A stretch of DNA of 64,000 nucleotides, taken from Odontocerum albicorne (taxonomy: Eukaryota; Arthropoda; Insecta; Trichoptera; Odontoceridae). A program made the position numbers and the translations under genes. Location of the stretch: assembly GCA_949825065.1 (NCBI GenBank), contig OX463862.1, forward strand, positions 21,185,071 to 21,249,070. Direction: 5' to 3'. The notes beneath the pieces were generated by a model. The model saw only the letters and a list, made by a program, of their open reading frames with translations. It was not told where the DNA came from and did no database searches. Shown in pieces: positions 10,202-20,212 of the stretch (position 1 is the stretch's first letter; each line of letters starts with the position of its first letter).

Positions 10202-10640
10202 TTAACACTTGAAGACCCGATCAAAATCATGAAAACGTTTCCCAGTGCCCGGCAAGTTTTTGACTTAATCTGATTGTTGTGAAGGGTTTACTTAAATTGC
10301 TTTATCTAAATCAACATTAGGAATATTGCGATGAAACTTTGTATATTTGTTTGAAATTCAATCATTTAGTTTAGTATGGTAATTCTGCCAGCATTTCCTT
10401 TTGTGAAAAGCTTAATCACCCTCCTTACATGTGTACCGGATCTCACTTATTTTTCTGTGCATTGCACATGGCTTGCAAATTCTTATGTTTTCTTGTTTGT
10501 CAGTTGTTGAATAAACATATGTATTATATATCTATATATGTTTTAACACTATTTTGACAACCTATTTGAAGAATTTTGTAAATTTCTAATTATTTTTGGA
10601 CCCGGAGACTGTAGTTGATCTTCAGGTTCATATGTTAAAA
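10202..10640 (-). pseudogene. piggyBac-like transposase C-terminal remnant
   Basis: Minus-strand frames give ICKPCAMHRKISEIRYTCKE and, after a frameshift, CWQNYHTKLND followed by a stop. This Cys-rich ending with a C..NYHTKLN close is the C-terminal zinc-ribbon pattern of piggyBac transposases. A TTAA lies at 10202-10205 directly before the presumed terminal repeat CACTTGAAGACCCGATC; the sister copy at 28.08 kb has the same arrangement. The rest of the gene is missing. Confidence 0.55.
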
Positions 10641-10728
10641 TTTTCGAAATCTGGAACAGTACATTGACGACGCGACGTCCGAATCTCCCTTACAAATCAA
10701 CTCACGCATATTTTCATTATCTAGGGAA

Positions 10729-11255
10729 TTGTCCATGCTAGGAATCAGAAATCAGGAAACTATATTTTAAAGGTTGAAATGTTTACAAAAATATTTGCAG
10801 GATACCAGTAATATGTCAATTTGGAAGAGGTATCGATCACGTGAAAACGCGGACCGAGACTCAACGTAAATTTAATTTATCACGTTGAAACACAGAATCG
10901 AGATACAAAATATTAAGGGAGGAAACAGTGATTTACTTAACAAATTACAATGTCTTTAAATCTCCAGTGCTAATTTTAATCAACTATTGTCCATGCTGAT
11001 TATTAGTAATCAGAAATCAGAGGACTATCGTTTAAAGATTGAATTGTTAACAAAAATATTTGATAGATGTCAGTAATATGTTATTTTTTGGAAAAGGTAT
11101 CGATCACGTGAAAACACTGGACTCAATGTAAATCGAGTGTATCACGTTGAAACACAGAATCTGAATGCAAAGTATTTAGGGAAAAAACAGTGTTTTACTA
11201 AACAAATAACATTATTTTTAAATCCTTAGGGTTAATGCTTTAATTATAAATAATA
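10729..11255. repeat. Tandem pair of a ~260-bp repeat
   Basis: 10729-10985 and 10986-11255 share TTGTCCATGCT, AATCAGAAATCAG, GGTATCGATCACGTGAAAAC, TATCACGTTGAAACACAGAA and ACAGTG-TTTAC. The last block and the following CTTTAATTATAAATAAT resemble the sequence that follows HHR-1 palindromes at 39.7 and 51.4 kb. Confidence 0.75.
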
Positions 11256-11638
11256 TATTATATGCAAAAGTTAGGATTTCGAGCCTAAGACTTTAAAAAT
11301 TATAAATTGTTTTATGGTATCTTGTTTACAAAGTATATCTTTTGAAACAGTTCTCATCCCTTTATTATCTGTAGTTTGAAGTATAGAAAATAATTTAGAC
11401 ATGGTACTTAAATTGTATCACATACCAATTTGTTGTCTCGAATAGCATTTATTTCGATAACACGTATGAATGACTATCTTCTTATGATGAAATGACCGCT
11501 TACCTAAAACAAAGGGAAAAATAGTATTATTTAACAATCAAACTAAGACACCGTTAGAGTGATTATTGATTACGAAATAGCGTCAGAAAAATAAATGCAA
11601 ACATAAACGTAAAATATTATAATCTTTGCAGGTAACAA
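11256..11638. other. No recognised feature
   Basis: AT-rich; only a short block near 11545-11590 (GTGATTATTGATTACGAAATAG) recalls the tandem array at 34.4-34.9 kb. Confidence 0.45.
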
Positions 11639-11639
11639 G

Positions 11640-12025
11640 TGGTAACATGCATAATAATAAACAAATATACACAAGTTGAGTGTATTTCATCGCATCTGCA
11701 TATGTTCATTAAATCACATTTGTTAAGAAAACCGCAGAATACTTCTTACCAAGGAAAGACGAATTACAAAGAAATCTTTTCTGATCTTCCGATATGTGAT
11801 AGTAATACATTCAGTCAAACGATACCATAACACAATTTTCCTGTGTGTGTAAGCAGAGAGAACAGAACACGAAATTTTCTTATATCGACAAAATCTTTTC
11901 AAATCTTCCGATATGTGATAAATACACATTCAGTCAAACGATACAATAACGCAATTTTCCTGTATGTGTATGCAGAAAGGAGAGAAAACGAAATTTTCTT
12001 ATATCGACACACATATTTCGTCTTT
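11640..12025 (-). mobile_element. LINE-2 3' UTR joined to LINE-1 tail, internally duplicated
   Basis: Inverted LINE-2 3' UTR (GAAAACCGCAGAATACTT, TCTTCCGATATGTGATAGTA) runs into a minus-strand LINE-1 end (AATTTTCCTGT...GAAATTTTCTTATATCGACA). The junction segment of about 123 bp is present twice in tandem (11783-11905 and 11906-12025). Confidence 0.65.
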
Positions 12026-12228
12026 TCTACATCTATACACCTTTTCACATAATTCCTACGATTAATCTGACTTTAAACGTTTCCTTCTTCCAAAATATAA
12101 TTCACTTATCCAACCATGTTTACCTTGGTCTTCTTCTACCACGCTTTCCACTCACGGTTCCACTATATATTTGTTTGTGATAACTTTTATGTGGTTAACT
12201 AAACAAATATGTTTTTTATAAACATTTG

Positions 12229-12366
12229 CAACAACATGAAACAGCAACACGGCGACAACATGTAGCAGCAACACGACAACAACATGAAGCAGCGAATCGG
12301 CGACAACATGAAGCAGCAACACGACAACAACTTGAAGTAGTAACAGGGCGACAACATGAAGCAGCA
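12229..12366. repeat. 24-bp minisatellite, about 5.7 copies
   Basis: The unit is AACATGAAGCAGCAACACGACAAC with CGGCGAC and CACGACAAC variants alternating between copies. In minus-strand frames it yields Leu/Val- or Cys-rich repeats, which are by-products of the array. A related single block lies near 52460-52485. Confidence 0.85.
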
Positions 12367-12587
12367 CGAAAAAAAGCACGTCATATTAAAATAAAATAAT
12401 TCCTTCATTATTGACGAGTTATTACTAGGTATAGAGTAAACACAATTTTTCCCCTAAAAGGATATATTGAAATTATTTTCCGCCCGGTTTCGATATTGCT
12501 TACATCTTCAAAGGAAAATAATGTACTTGTAACATATATTGTGGTTCTTTGGAGATTAAAGACAAGGATCCTGTCCTTTAAAGATGA

Positions 12588-12780
12588 CGTCCGTGGACTG
12601 CGTAGTCTAGTTGACTTTTGGCGACCTCCGTTATCAAGTTTTGTTTCGAAAGCGGGTGAGATTGGTTCAAATTCCGTTGGTGCCCATTATTTAAAAAAAA
12701 GGGGGTTGAGTCTTATTTCTACTTCTTAGATAATTAGACCTCTTTGACGTATTTCTGGTTTGTTGGTAGATATTGAAACA
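12588..12780 (+). mobile_element. SINE-B, plus-strand copy
   Basis: Head GACGTCCGTGGACTGCGTAG, B-box region TTGGTTCAAATTCCGTTGG, and tail with GACGTATTTCTGGTTTGTTGG. Moderately diverged, with a small insertion between the A and B boxes. Confidence 0.65.
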
Positions 12781-12814
12781 GGGAAATAAATTCACAATTT
12801 GTTGTGTATGAAAA

Positions 12815-13030
12815 AAAATGGTTTGGACGTGTAGAACATATGAATTACAAATCAAATATACATTGGACATGTGAGTTAAAGGCGTGGTCGAGGAAGGCGT
12901 AAGAAATAATGATTAGATCAGGTGAATAATATTTTGAAGAAGGAAATGTATAAGTCATAAAAATCGTAGAAGTTGTATGATAAGGTTTATGGATTTACAG
13001 GGTATCGCAGAAGATGTATACCTTTACACT
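12815..13030 (+). pseudogene. LINE-1 C-terminal remnant
   Basis: Plus-strand frame pieces WFGRVEH and the GERRGRGRRKK-like motif around 12880-12905, then QVNNILKKEMYKS and a CRRCI-like end, follow the LINE-1 C-terminal order. Multiple stops. Confidence 0.5.
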
Positions 13031-13084
13031 TTAAAAGCTGGTAACTTGCTTATATTTTTTTGTTGTAGATTTAACTGTTGAGAA

Positions 13085-13700
13085 ATATTGGATGAAACCA
13101 GACTAACTTTTGAACAAAGAAAGTTTATTTTGAAGTGCTACTGGAAGTACAAAACGCGGTAGCAGTGCTACTGGAAGTACGAAAACGCAGTAGAAGTGCT
13201 ACTGGAAATACGAAAACGTGGTAGAAGTGCTACTAGTTACTGTACGAAAACGTGGTAGAAGTGTTACTGGTAGTATAAAAACGCGGTAGAAGTGCTAATG
13301 GAAGTACGAAAACGTGGTAAAAATACTACTGGAAGTACGAGAACGTAGTACCATAGAAGTGCTACTGGAAGTATAAAAACGCGGTAGAAGTGCTACTGGA
13401 AGTACGAAAACGCGGTAGTAGACTTTTTCTTTTGGGGATTTCTCAAGAATAAAGTGTATGCTGAAACCATTGATGAATTGCGAGTAGCCATTGAAAGAGA
13501 ATGCGCCCAAATACCAAATGAAATGATTCTCGATGTTTGTGATTCCGTTGTTTCGCGTTGTCAGCAATTTCTAGACCAGAATGGTCACCAGTTTAAAAAC
13601 AGGCGCAAAATATAAAAAAATACATTTACGTAGTTTATTGTGAACGTTGAAAGGGCAAATAAATACATACTTTATAATCGTTAAAATTGTGGATATATTT
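13085..13700 (+). pseudogene. TCM-4, Tc1/mariner-type transposase, N- and C-termini only
   Basis: 13091-13150 encodes DETRLTFEQRKFILKCYWKY, an N-terminal helix-turn-helix start. 13425-13613 encodes the C-terminal end DFFFWGFLKNKVYAETIDEL ... NEMILDVCDSVVSRCQQFL and stops at TAA. The catalytic region between them is gone and is replaced by a 31-bp minisatellite. A terminal repeat could lie near GACGCCCTGT (13709) but no left partner was found. Confidence 0.7.
13133..13420. repeat. 31-bp minisatellite, about 9 copies, inside TCM-4
   Basis: The unit reads GTGCTACTGGAAGTACGAAA then ACGCGGTAGAA. The first copy overlaps the codons for KCYWKY of the transposase N-terminus, so the array appears to be an amplification of that coding segment. 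The 31-bp period shifts the frame at every copy. Confidence 0.85.
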
Positions 13701-13910
13701 TTTAGTGACGCCCTGTAGAAGAGGCGAACAATATGTGGTGCGATAGGAAAGTCTGGCGCTTTCTCCTCTCTGCCTATGCCTGATAGTATGTACGTTATTT
13801 AACAAAAGTGTAATATAATACAAGGCTACACAATGCCTTGATTATTGTATTCCATTGTAAATTATCACGTCATGTCCCTGTTGAGATAGGCAGAGAGGAA
13901 GATTCATATG
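13701..13910 (-). mobile_element. LINE-1 3' tail pieces
   Basis: Contains the recurrent LINE-1 end block around AAAGTCTGGCGCTTTCTCCTCTCTGCCTA (13749-13777), and a second, inverted piece GTCCCTGTTGAGATAGGCAGAG at 13874-13895. The two short pieces face each other. Confidence 0.5.
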
Positions 13911-14114
13911 AGTATATCTTCCCATTAAGTATTTTATGTTCCTTTGACTCGCTACTTTTCCTTCTTTTAAACTTGAATCCAACTCCAGACATACTTTCTC
14001 AGTTCCTCTACAACAGATTTTCCTCGTGTTATTTTCCATGCATAGAAAACTTAGAAATATATTGGAAAACTTGGAAAAATAAGTAACTTGGAAAAAGAAG
14101 TAAATTGTAAAAAA

Positions 14115-14345
14115 TATTTTTGTGTCAATATACAAGTGGAAGGTGTGGTGGAATAAAACCAAAGAAAGTATGGTTGGATAAAGCGAATGGTATTTTGAAA
14201 GAAGGAAATTTAGAATGTCAGAGAAATCGTAGGCGTTTTATGAGAAAGTGTATGAATGTAAGAAATGCGAAGGATGTGTATCGAGATAGGGAAGTCTGGT
14301 ACTCTGTCCACTCTGCCTACCCTGATAGAGAAAATGCGTGATGGT
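14115..14345 (+). pseudogene. LINE-1 C-terminus
   Basis: An open stretch encodes SGRCGGIKPKKVWLDKANGI, then LKEGNLECQRNRRRFMRKCM, VYRDREVWYSVHSAYP. This is the best-preserved example of the LINE-1 C-terminal end (GRGRPRKVWLDQ...NRR...RDR.IWRSVLSAYP). 5' truncated. Confidence 0.75.
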
Positions 14346-14751
14346 ATATGTAATATGCAATTGAATACGTAAAAAACTAGGCTTCGTATATTTTTTAATT
14401 AAAATATATTTTATTTTAATTAAAAATTTACATGGCTTTCTCGAACCCCATTTAATCATAATATATAAATCCATTAAATATAGAAATCAAATATATATTG
14501 ATTTTCAGAAATCCAATACAAACTTTTTTAAAACGCGTTTCCATTATCGTTTTGCTAAATTTCAATCTACATTTTAAATCTACACCAGTGGTTCTAAACC
14601 CAAGGTAAACGCAATTCTAGGAATTCTTGGACAGTACCTAGCAGATGCATTTTGTTTCACAAATAAAAGAAAGACATTTTTCAATTATCACTTCAAGAGC
14701 GTGTACATTTGAAAGTATCGTCTCTCAAATAATAAAAACTTATGGGTGTAC

Positions 14752-15000
14752 AGTACCCGGGGGTAAGTAATACACATCGGGCTTAAGAAAGAGACTATCG
14801 GCCATAATCGGCTAACTTGGCTTTGAAGAATGTCGTCTCTGTCATTCATACACGTGTTCCGTCGCGATTTGTCAGTCGTTGTCAAGTGGACTGTTAACGC
14901 GTCGTGCAACAGAGACTACGCTCTACAAAACCGAAGTTAGCCGATTATGACCGACAGTCCCTTTCTTAAGCCCGATGTGTATTACTTACCGCCAGGTACT
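14752..15000. mobile_element. Long-TIR MITE, about 249 bp
   Basis: Left end AGTACCCGGGGGTAAGTAAT and right end (reverse complement) AGTACCTGGCGGTAAGTAAT open inverted repeats. They continue for about 75 bp (ACACATCGGGCTTAAGAAAG, CATAATCGGCTAACTT) and more weakly to about 95 bp. The centre is unrelated and non-coding. No clear target duplication, so the superfamily is not assigned. Confidence 0.8.
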
Positions 15001-15099
15001 TTAAATAGATGATGTGTCACATATATGATATCTCAAAAAATGTATACGCATTTTTACACCGTGACGTTTACTTGTCACGATGTAAACATGTGTATTACC

Positions 15100-15660
15100 C
15101 CACTATCATCATGATGTGAGGGTCTATCCTGTTGAAAATTTGTTAGTGGAAGGCGTGGTTGAGAAAAACCACGAAAAGTATTGTTGGATGAAGTATTTTC
15201 AAAGAAGCAATGTAAGAAAGAAGAATAAATTACAACCGGGCAAATCGCGTGCCCAATTATAATAAATCGTAAAAAATGGGATATTTTGAGCATGTGACCA
15301 TGACCATCTTTTCCATTCATGGACCTTCTCAAATAACTTCTTCGATTTCTCTGACTTTCTAAGTTTCCATCTTTTACAATATCATTATTTTAATCTTGAT
15401 CCAACCATACCTTCCTTGGTCTTCCTCTAACACTCCTTCCACTCATACTCGTTTTTGATCTATATATTTGTTTTCTTAGCTTTTCTTCATTAATTCCTTC
15501 TACATACCCAAACCATCTTATCTTACTCAACACATCAGCCTTAAGTTCATATTCATCATCAATTATTTCATTCCGTCTTATATATTCTTCGTGCATTAAA
15601 AAAAATATTGTATATCCAAACATACATGGTAAAAAGTAAATAGAATATAAAGCCATCGAT
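15100..15660 (-). pseudogene. LINE-1 RT C-terminus
   Basis: Minus-strand frame EEYIRRNEIIDDEYELKADV, LSKIRWFGYVEGINEEKLRK, then RSVRGRPRKVWLDQD with the reading continuing through stops (NDIVKDGNLESQRNRRSY-like). It shows the order of motifs that defines LINE-1 here. No catalytic motif in this part. Confidence 0.75.
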
Positions 15661-16600
15661 ACAAACCAAATTCACTCATAAAGAGATATCGCAGATATAT
15701 TTTCTGATTCTTCTCTACCACGAGTGAGATGTTTATTCCTACGGGTTACAAATGCTAGCATTGCTTTCAACTTGTGACCTTGGCTTTTTTGGGTCGTGGT
15801 GATCCCAGATGATGTAAACTCATCAATAAACCAGTTTGACTCAATTATTCCTTTATTTCCCCGTCGCTATACCGCCGTATTTATCTATAGACGCTCTAAC
15901 TTATTCAGACCGAAAAAAATTCGACTTATGTGGTATATCCAAGCATACATAGTTATCCTTTCCTGTTTCCTTAAAAAAAACAAATTTCAACCTAAATAAC
16001 ATAACAGTCAGAATGTATCCAGTGAAAGAGTAAGGCGTCTTACCATTGGACCGAGACTCTGAACAAGTTATTTACCACTTAGCATACATAATAGATATTA
16101 AGATGGATAAAGCCATATATAGGTACTAAAATCACTGACAAAAATATCGTTGATATTTTTTCTGCGCCTTCTTCACCATGAGCAAGTTTTGCATTCTCTG
16201 TAGGCGCCAAATGCAAGCATTGTTCTCTAATTTGCTACGCACCAATAAATTAAAACGAGATTAACTTTATAAGGGTTTTGAGTTAAATATATATTGAGAA
16301 TCACCGATCCAGACGATTGAGGAATTTTCAATGAGCGAAGGAGAAGAAAAGTAAACGAAAAAGAAACTGAAAAGTCTTTAATAGAAATCGGAACCAAAAT
16401 AAATAATATTGAAAGAATTACGCTTCTATTGAAATCAAAACAAATCAGATTTAAAGTGATGGAGGTAAAAGGTTCTCGAGTATATTCATAGAAAGCTTTC
16501 AAATTAGAAAATATATTGATTGCTCGTGAATTAACATTTTTTTAATCATTTTAATTTATATGCTAGGGATTAGATAAATTGTTCATTATTAAGAGTATGA
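15661..16600. other. Low-content stretch with LINE and SINE scraps
   Basis: Only scraps: ACTCAATTATTCCTTTATTT-CCGTCGCTATACCGCC near 15838-15875 recalls the LINE-1 RT (minus); AAGGCGTCTTACCATTGGAC near 16035-16060 recalls a SINE-B head. The rest is unassigned. Confidence 0.4.
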
Positions 16601-16604
16601 CGAT

Positions 16605-16680
16605 CTACGCGGCCTAGATAATAAAACGCTCGACTTACACTCGGAGTTTTCAAGTTCTATTCTAAATGGTTTTGACAAAA
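16605..16680 (+). mobile_element. SINE-B head fragment
   Basis: CTACGCGGCCTAGATAATAA then CTCGGAGTTTTCAAGTTC match the A-box to B-box region of SINE-B; the tail is missing. Confidence 0.5.
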
Positions 16681-16880
16681 GTCTGATAAAAGAGTTTAAC
16701 AAAGATACTCATACGCGCTGAGTAAGTATGTTATAATAATAAAAAAGGACAATTTATACAGCGCTGTCTTAAGAGCAGACTTTCCTCAAGATCGCTCCAA
16801 CAGGGAACTCGAACCCACTATTATTGAGAGATTAAAAATATAAAAAAATAAATATATATGTATATGTGTTGAGTGTAAGT

Positions 16881-17092
16881 CAGTGCTTTTTTAATTTAAA
16901 AAAAAAGTGGCGGAGCTCACTTCTTGTCAAGCTTTTTGTAAACCGGTGGAGCGCCACTCCACTGCGCTCCACCGCAAAAAAGCACTGATAGTGCTTTTAA
17001 CAAAAAGGTGCCGGAGCTCACTCCTTGTCAAGTTTTTTGTACACCGTAAAAAAGGTAGTGGAGCGCCGCTCCACCGCAAAAAAAAAGCACTG
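16881..17092. mobile_element. hAT-like MITE, tandem dimer
   Basis: Ends CAGTGCTTTTTT and AAAAAAGCACTG are short inverted repeats of hAT style. GTGTAAG on the left and GGGTAAG on the right are a probable 7-8-bp target duplication within LINE-2 sequence. Two units lie head to tail. Each has a GGAGCTCACT(T/C)CTTGTCAAG block and a GTGGAGCGCC...CCACCGCAAAAAA hairpin; they meet at GCACTGATAGTGCTTTT near 17000. Confidence 0.7.
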
Positions 17093-17235
17093 AGGGTAAG
17101 GATAGGAAGGTGGTAATTGCGACTATAAGATATGGTACTTCTCCAAATCAGCATTTGTTTAGAAAAATATATTTGGTAAGAAAACCGCAGTGAACTAACA
17201 AAGGAAGCTACAAAAAAGCTGCATTGAAGATATTT

Positions 17236-17362
17236 CTATATGTTATAGTAACACATTCGGTTTTAATGTGATAGTAACACATTCGACTTGAATGTAATAG
17301 TATCACATTCGGCTTAAATGTAATAGTAACACATTCAGCATTAAAATGATAGCAATACATTC
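17236..17362. repeat. 26-bp tandem repeat, about 5 copies
   Basis: ATAGTAACACATTCGGCTTAA plus ATGT, repeated with decay. The unit is the LINE-2 UTR segment that occurs once in the other copies, so the array arose inside this insertion. Confidence 0.8.
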
Positions 17363-17519
17363 AAAATAGGTTAATTTATGTCATAATATGCCAGATAAAA
17401 TATGAGATTTTGAATCACTGCAGTAGGCACGTAACTCGATATCCATGGCAGTACATTTTAATAACACTGCAGGGAGGTAACAATAGCCTCGTAAAATAAC
17501 GATTTACTAGACGTTATTG

Positions 17520-17655
17520 CGTACTAACCGGGAGTGATAAGCATCTTACCAAATAGGTATCAAAGGTCCCCTTAACACGACCAATGTGACCAAGTTAGAA
17601 AATACCTGTTTTCTGACACGAGAGTTACAGGTTCAACTCCTTTTGCTGTCCAATT
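17520..17655. mobile_element. Two SINE-B heads in inverted orientation
   Basis: 17520-17575 is a minus-strand head remnant (GATAAGCATCTTACCAAATAG). 17577-17655 is a plus-strand remnant (ACCAAGTTAGAAAATACCTG, ACAGGTTCAACTCC). They are head to head, both without tails. Confidence 0.4.
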
Positions 17656-17659
17656 ATAA

Positions 17660-17990
17660 TAGATTCCACTCTGGTTTTCACTTTAGACATCATTAATAAT
17701 TTCTTCTCCTCCATTCTCAAAGAACTGAGAAACACCGACAGATTGTCGACACAATATGCCTTCGACGAGTCCTCCGATTCTTTAGGCACAGTTTGAAGAG
17801 GTTTGTGGTTACTGGAGGCGTGGAATGACGACGCACAAGAGGAAAAATCCCAGTGCGTTGGACTGAACAAGTGAGAGACGTAACTGAACTACCCTTAACA
17901 ACTGGCCTTCACGCTGCGGAGTGCAGGGATGGATGGAGAGAAGTCGTCAGAGGCTATCATGGGAGTCACGATGCTCAATCATGAGCTATA
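17660..17990 (+). pseudogene. LINE-5 RT C-terminus
   Basis: The frame around 17845-17985 encodes IPVRWTEQVRDVTELPLTT, AAECRDGWREVVRGYHGSHD and AQS-stop; upstream a broken frame gives LKELRNTDRLST. This is the most informative LINE-5 copy. Short A-rich 3' sequence follows. Confidence 0.75.
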
Positions 17991-18159
17991 CGACACAATG
18001 ATGATAAATATCTTTTTGATGGGCTGAAAGAGATTTTTACATGACAAGAAATACGCCGTTGTACTGTATACAACGAAAGTGATACAAAATTATCTATCCG
18101 TAAGAATAAATATTCTTTAAAAAAAAAAAGGAAAATTTGAGTGACAATATTTGAAAAAA

Positions 18160-18435
18160 GGTGGAACGAAGACATAAAAAATTAATACATGGATAAAATG
18201 GATGTATTTTAAGGAAGATGAAAAAGCAACAAGATGGTTTGGACATGAAGAGAAAATGAATGATGAAAGAATAACTAAGTGAGTTAACACGTCAGAAGTG
18301 CAAGTGTTTGTGGAAGAAGTAACCGTGGAAAACGTGGCTGGACCAAATCGATCAGATTTTGAAAGAAAGTTAATGTGAAGTATGTCCTCTCCACCTACCC
18401 CTCAAAGGACACGGCGTGATGATATGTATATATAA
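18160..18435 (+). pseudogene. LINE-1 C-terminal remnant
   Basis: Follows the LINE-1 order: a KRWNEDIKN-like piece, an EENE-like spacer, GRSNRGKRGWTKSIRF, and finally the AYPSKDTA-like end at 18392-18420, with many stops. Confidence 0.5.
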
Positions 18436-19060
18436 ACAATTACCTTATTTGGTTGTTTAAAATAGAAAAAGAAGAAAAGAAACAACATAATATAAACATG
18501 TATTTTGTATCACTTTATTGAAGGTTCCCTCGTCATTTGACCTCAAATTCTAGTCACGCAAGTCATGGGCGTTCCCGAAAATTATTTGAAAGTGGGACTC
18601 GATCCGTTCCTAGATGATACGCAAGGGATACGTATACCCTAGCAAACTAAACCGTGGAAACGTGTTTGGAAAAAGTTATTCCCAAAGCATATTCGATCCT
18701 AACTCATCGAGCAGACTTAAGGGCAGTGGTGTTGAACCATTTACAAAGAGACATATATATGTCCTATCCCTTTGGGAGAAAAGAAAACAGAAGTGCTAAC
18801 TATCTAAAGATTTTCAAGGAAATAACGACTGTTCAGAATTGTCCAAAATTATCAAATTACAATAATATGTTGAGCTGAAAGAAGTTTGTGTTTTTGGACA
18901 GATGCCGTTAGCACAAAATTTTCGTTGCTAACTTCAATCCAAACATGCTGAACGTAGAAATAGTATTATTTTAGCGCATATTTTCGGGTATTCTTTAGCT
19001 AAAATTGTTTTAGCGGTTTTTTTGGCGTTATGTTGAAGATGATTTCTATGCTATGTAATT
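18436..19060. other. Unassigned; short open frames
   Basis: Two overlapping frames of 61 and 74 codons (18614-18878) include HLQRDIYMSYPFGRKENRSA. I recognise no family. The local composition is less AT-rich than the flanks, so an old coding fragment, possibly of a retroelement, is conceivable. Confidence 0.35.
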
Positions 19061-19063
19061 TTT

Positions 19064-19485
19064 TTAACTCCCATATGTCAAGGCTGGCCTCAACACTTTT
19101 ATGTAGTCATTTTTTTAACTCCCATGTGTCAAGATTGACCTCAACACACCTTTATATCATTTCATTTTTCAAACTCCCATATATCAAGGTTGGCCTCAAG
19201 GCTTTTATGTAGTCATTTTTTTAACTCCCACATGTCAAGATTGCCCTCAACACACCTTTATGTCATTTCATTTTTTAAACTCCCATATATCAAAGTTGGC
19301 CTCAGCACTTTTATGTAGTCATTTTTTGAACTCCCATATGTCAAGGTTGACCTCAATATACCTTTATGTCATTAAATTTTTTAAACTCCCATACATCAAA
19401 GTTGGCCTCAACACTTTTATGTAGTCATTTTTTGAACTCCCATATGTCAAGGTTGCCCTGAACATACTGTTAAGTTATACCATTT
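19064..19485 (-). repeat. LINE-1-derived satellite, 8 monomers in 4 dimers
   Basis: Alternating monomers of about 50-56 bp, A: AACTCCCATATGTCAAGG...TTTTATGTAGTCATTTTTT, and B: CTCAACACACCTTTATGTCA-TTTCATTTTT. On the minus strand each monomer reads IKVLRPTLMYGS-like, the RT segment of LINE-1. The dimers have a period of about 106 bp. Confidence 0.8.
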
Positions 19486-19759
19486 TTTACACATAATTGA
19501 GAGGAGGGTCAACAAAAAGGATTGACGCCACAATCAAAAGGCAGATCGCGGCCAAATGATTGAGTACCCCAACTGAAGGAAAAATAAACCCTTTATATCT
19601 ATGGGTATGGTAAAGATCTTCTTTATTAGAGATCTATGGAGGAAACGATCTTAAGTGAACGATTCTACATACCCTTATGGAATAATCTGTTAGATTTTTA
19701 TACAAGTTTGCAGATATTTTTTTAACTTACATATGTGTACCATCATATTATGTCCCTTT

Positions 19760-20200
19760 TAGAATAATAATAATAAAATGATAATTTTTATAGCGCCGTT
19801 CGGAGAGCACTCTCCTGCGCTAAAAATCAACTCCACTATTATTAAAAGTTTATTTTTTTTAAGCAAATCTTATCAAAATATGTCATTGTATATGAACACT
19901 GCATATTTTCACTACACTCCACCTAAAGCCGAATGTGTTTCTATCACATATTGGAAGATCTACGAAAGTATCTTTGTATCGTCATATCAATCCATTTCTA
20001 AAAAGTCTATATTGGATCACGTATCAAGAACGGATTAATTTCAAACTTTGACTCTTCGTATTCAAATCCTTTAATGGAGTCGTCTCTATTATATCTTGTG
20101 AGTATATTTTTCTGAACAAATGCATATGCGGGAAGTACCTAATCCCACAGCCACTACCTTCCAATCCTCATACTGAATATATATTTATTTTGTAATGTAA
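19760..20200. mobile_element. LINE-2 pieces, inverted join
   Basis: 19760-19860 is an inverted LINE-2 3' end (TTTTATAGCGCCGTTCGGAG, CACTATTATTAAAAG). 19875-20035 is a sense LINE-2 UTR (CACCTAAAGCCGAATGTG, CACATATTGGAAGATCTACG). 20036-20160 is an earlier LINE-2 ORF piece (TTTCAAACTTTGACTCTTCG), matching 4360-4420. Three pieces out of normal order. Confidence 0.6.
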
Positions 20201-20212
20201 TTCTTCTTCTTC

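Larger units (their letters stand above)
16745..17365 (-). mobile_element. LINE-2 3' UTR, interrupted by hAT-like MITE
   Basis: The 3' end block (CAATTTATACAGCGCTGTCT, GAACTCGAACCCACTATTAT) at 16750-16825 and the remaining UTR at 17093-17365 (GGATAGGAAGGTGG, GTAAGAAAACCGCAG, GTAACACATTCGG) flank the inserted MITE at 16881-17092. Inverted orientation. Confidence 0.7.

Noticed and set aside
12152..12379. Leu/Val-rich membrane-like protein, minus strand
   Set aside because: Generated by a 24-bp minisatellite; the overlapping second frame is equally long and Cys-rich.
14587..14620. CCAGTGGTTCTAAA-type start of a hAT element, also at 44720
   Set aside because: Only a short one-sided match at both places and no partner inverted end.
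18614..18878. Overlapping frames that could be an exon
   Set aside because: No splice-site context, domain or homologue that I recognise; kept only as unassigned.
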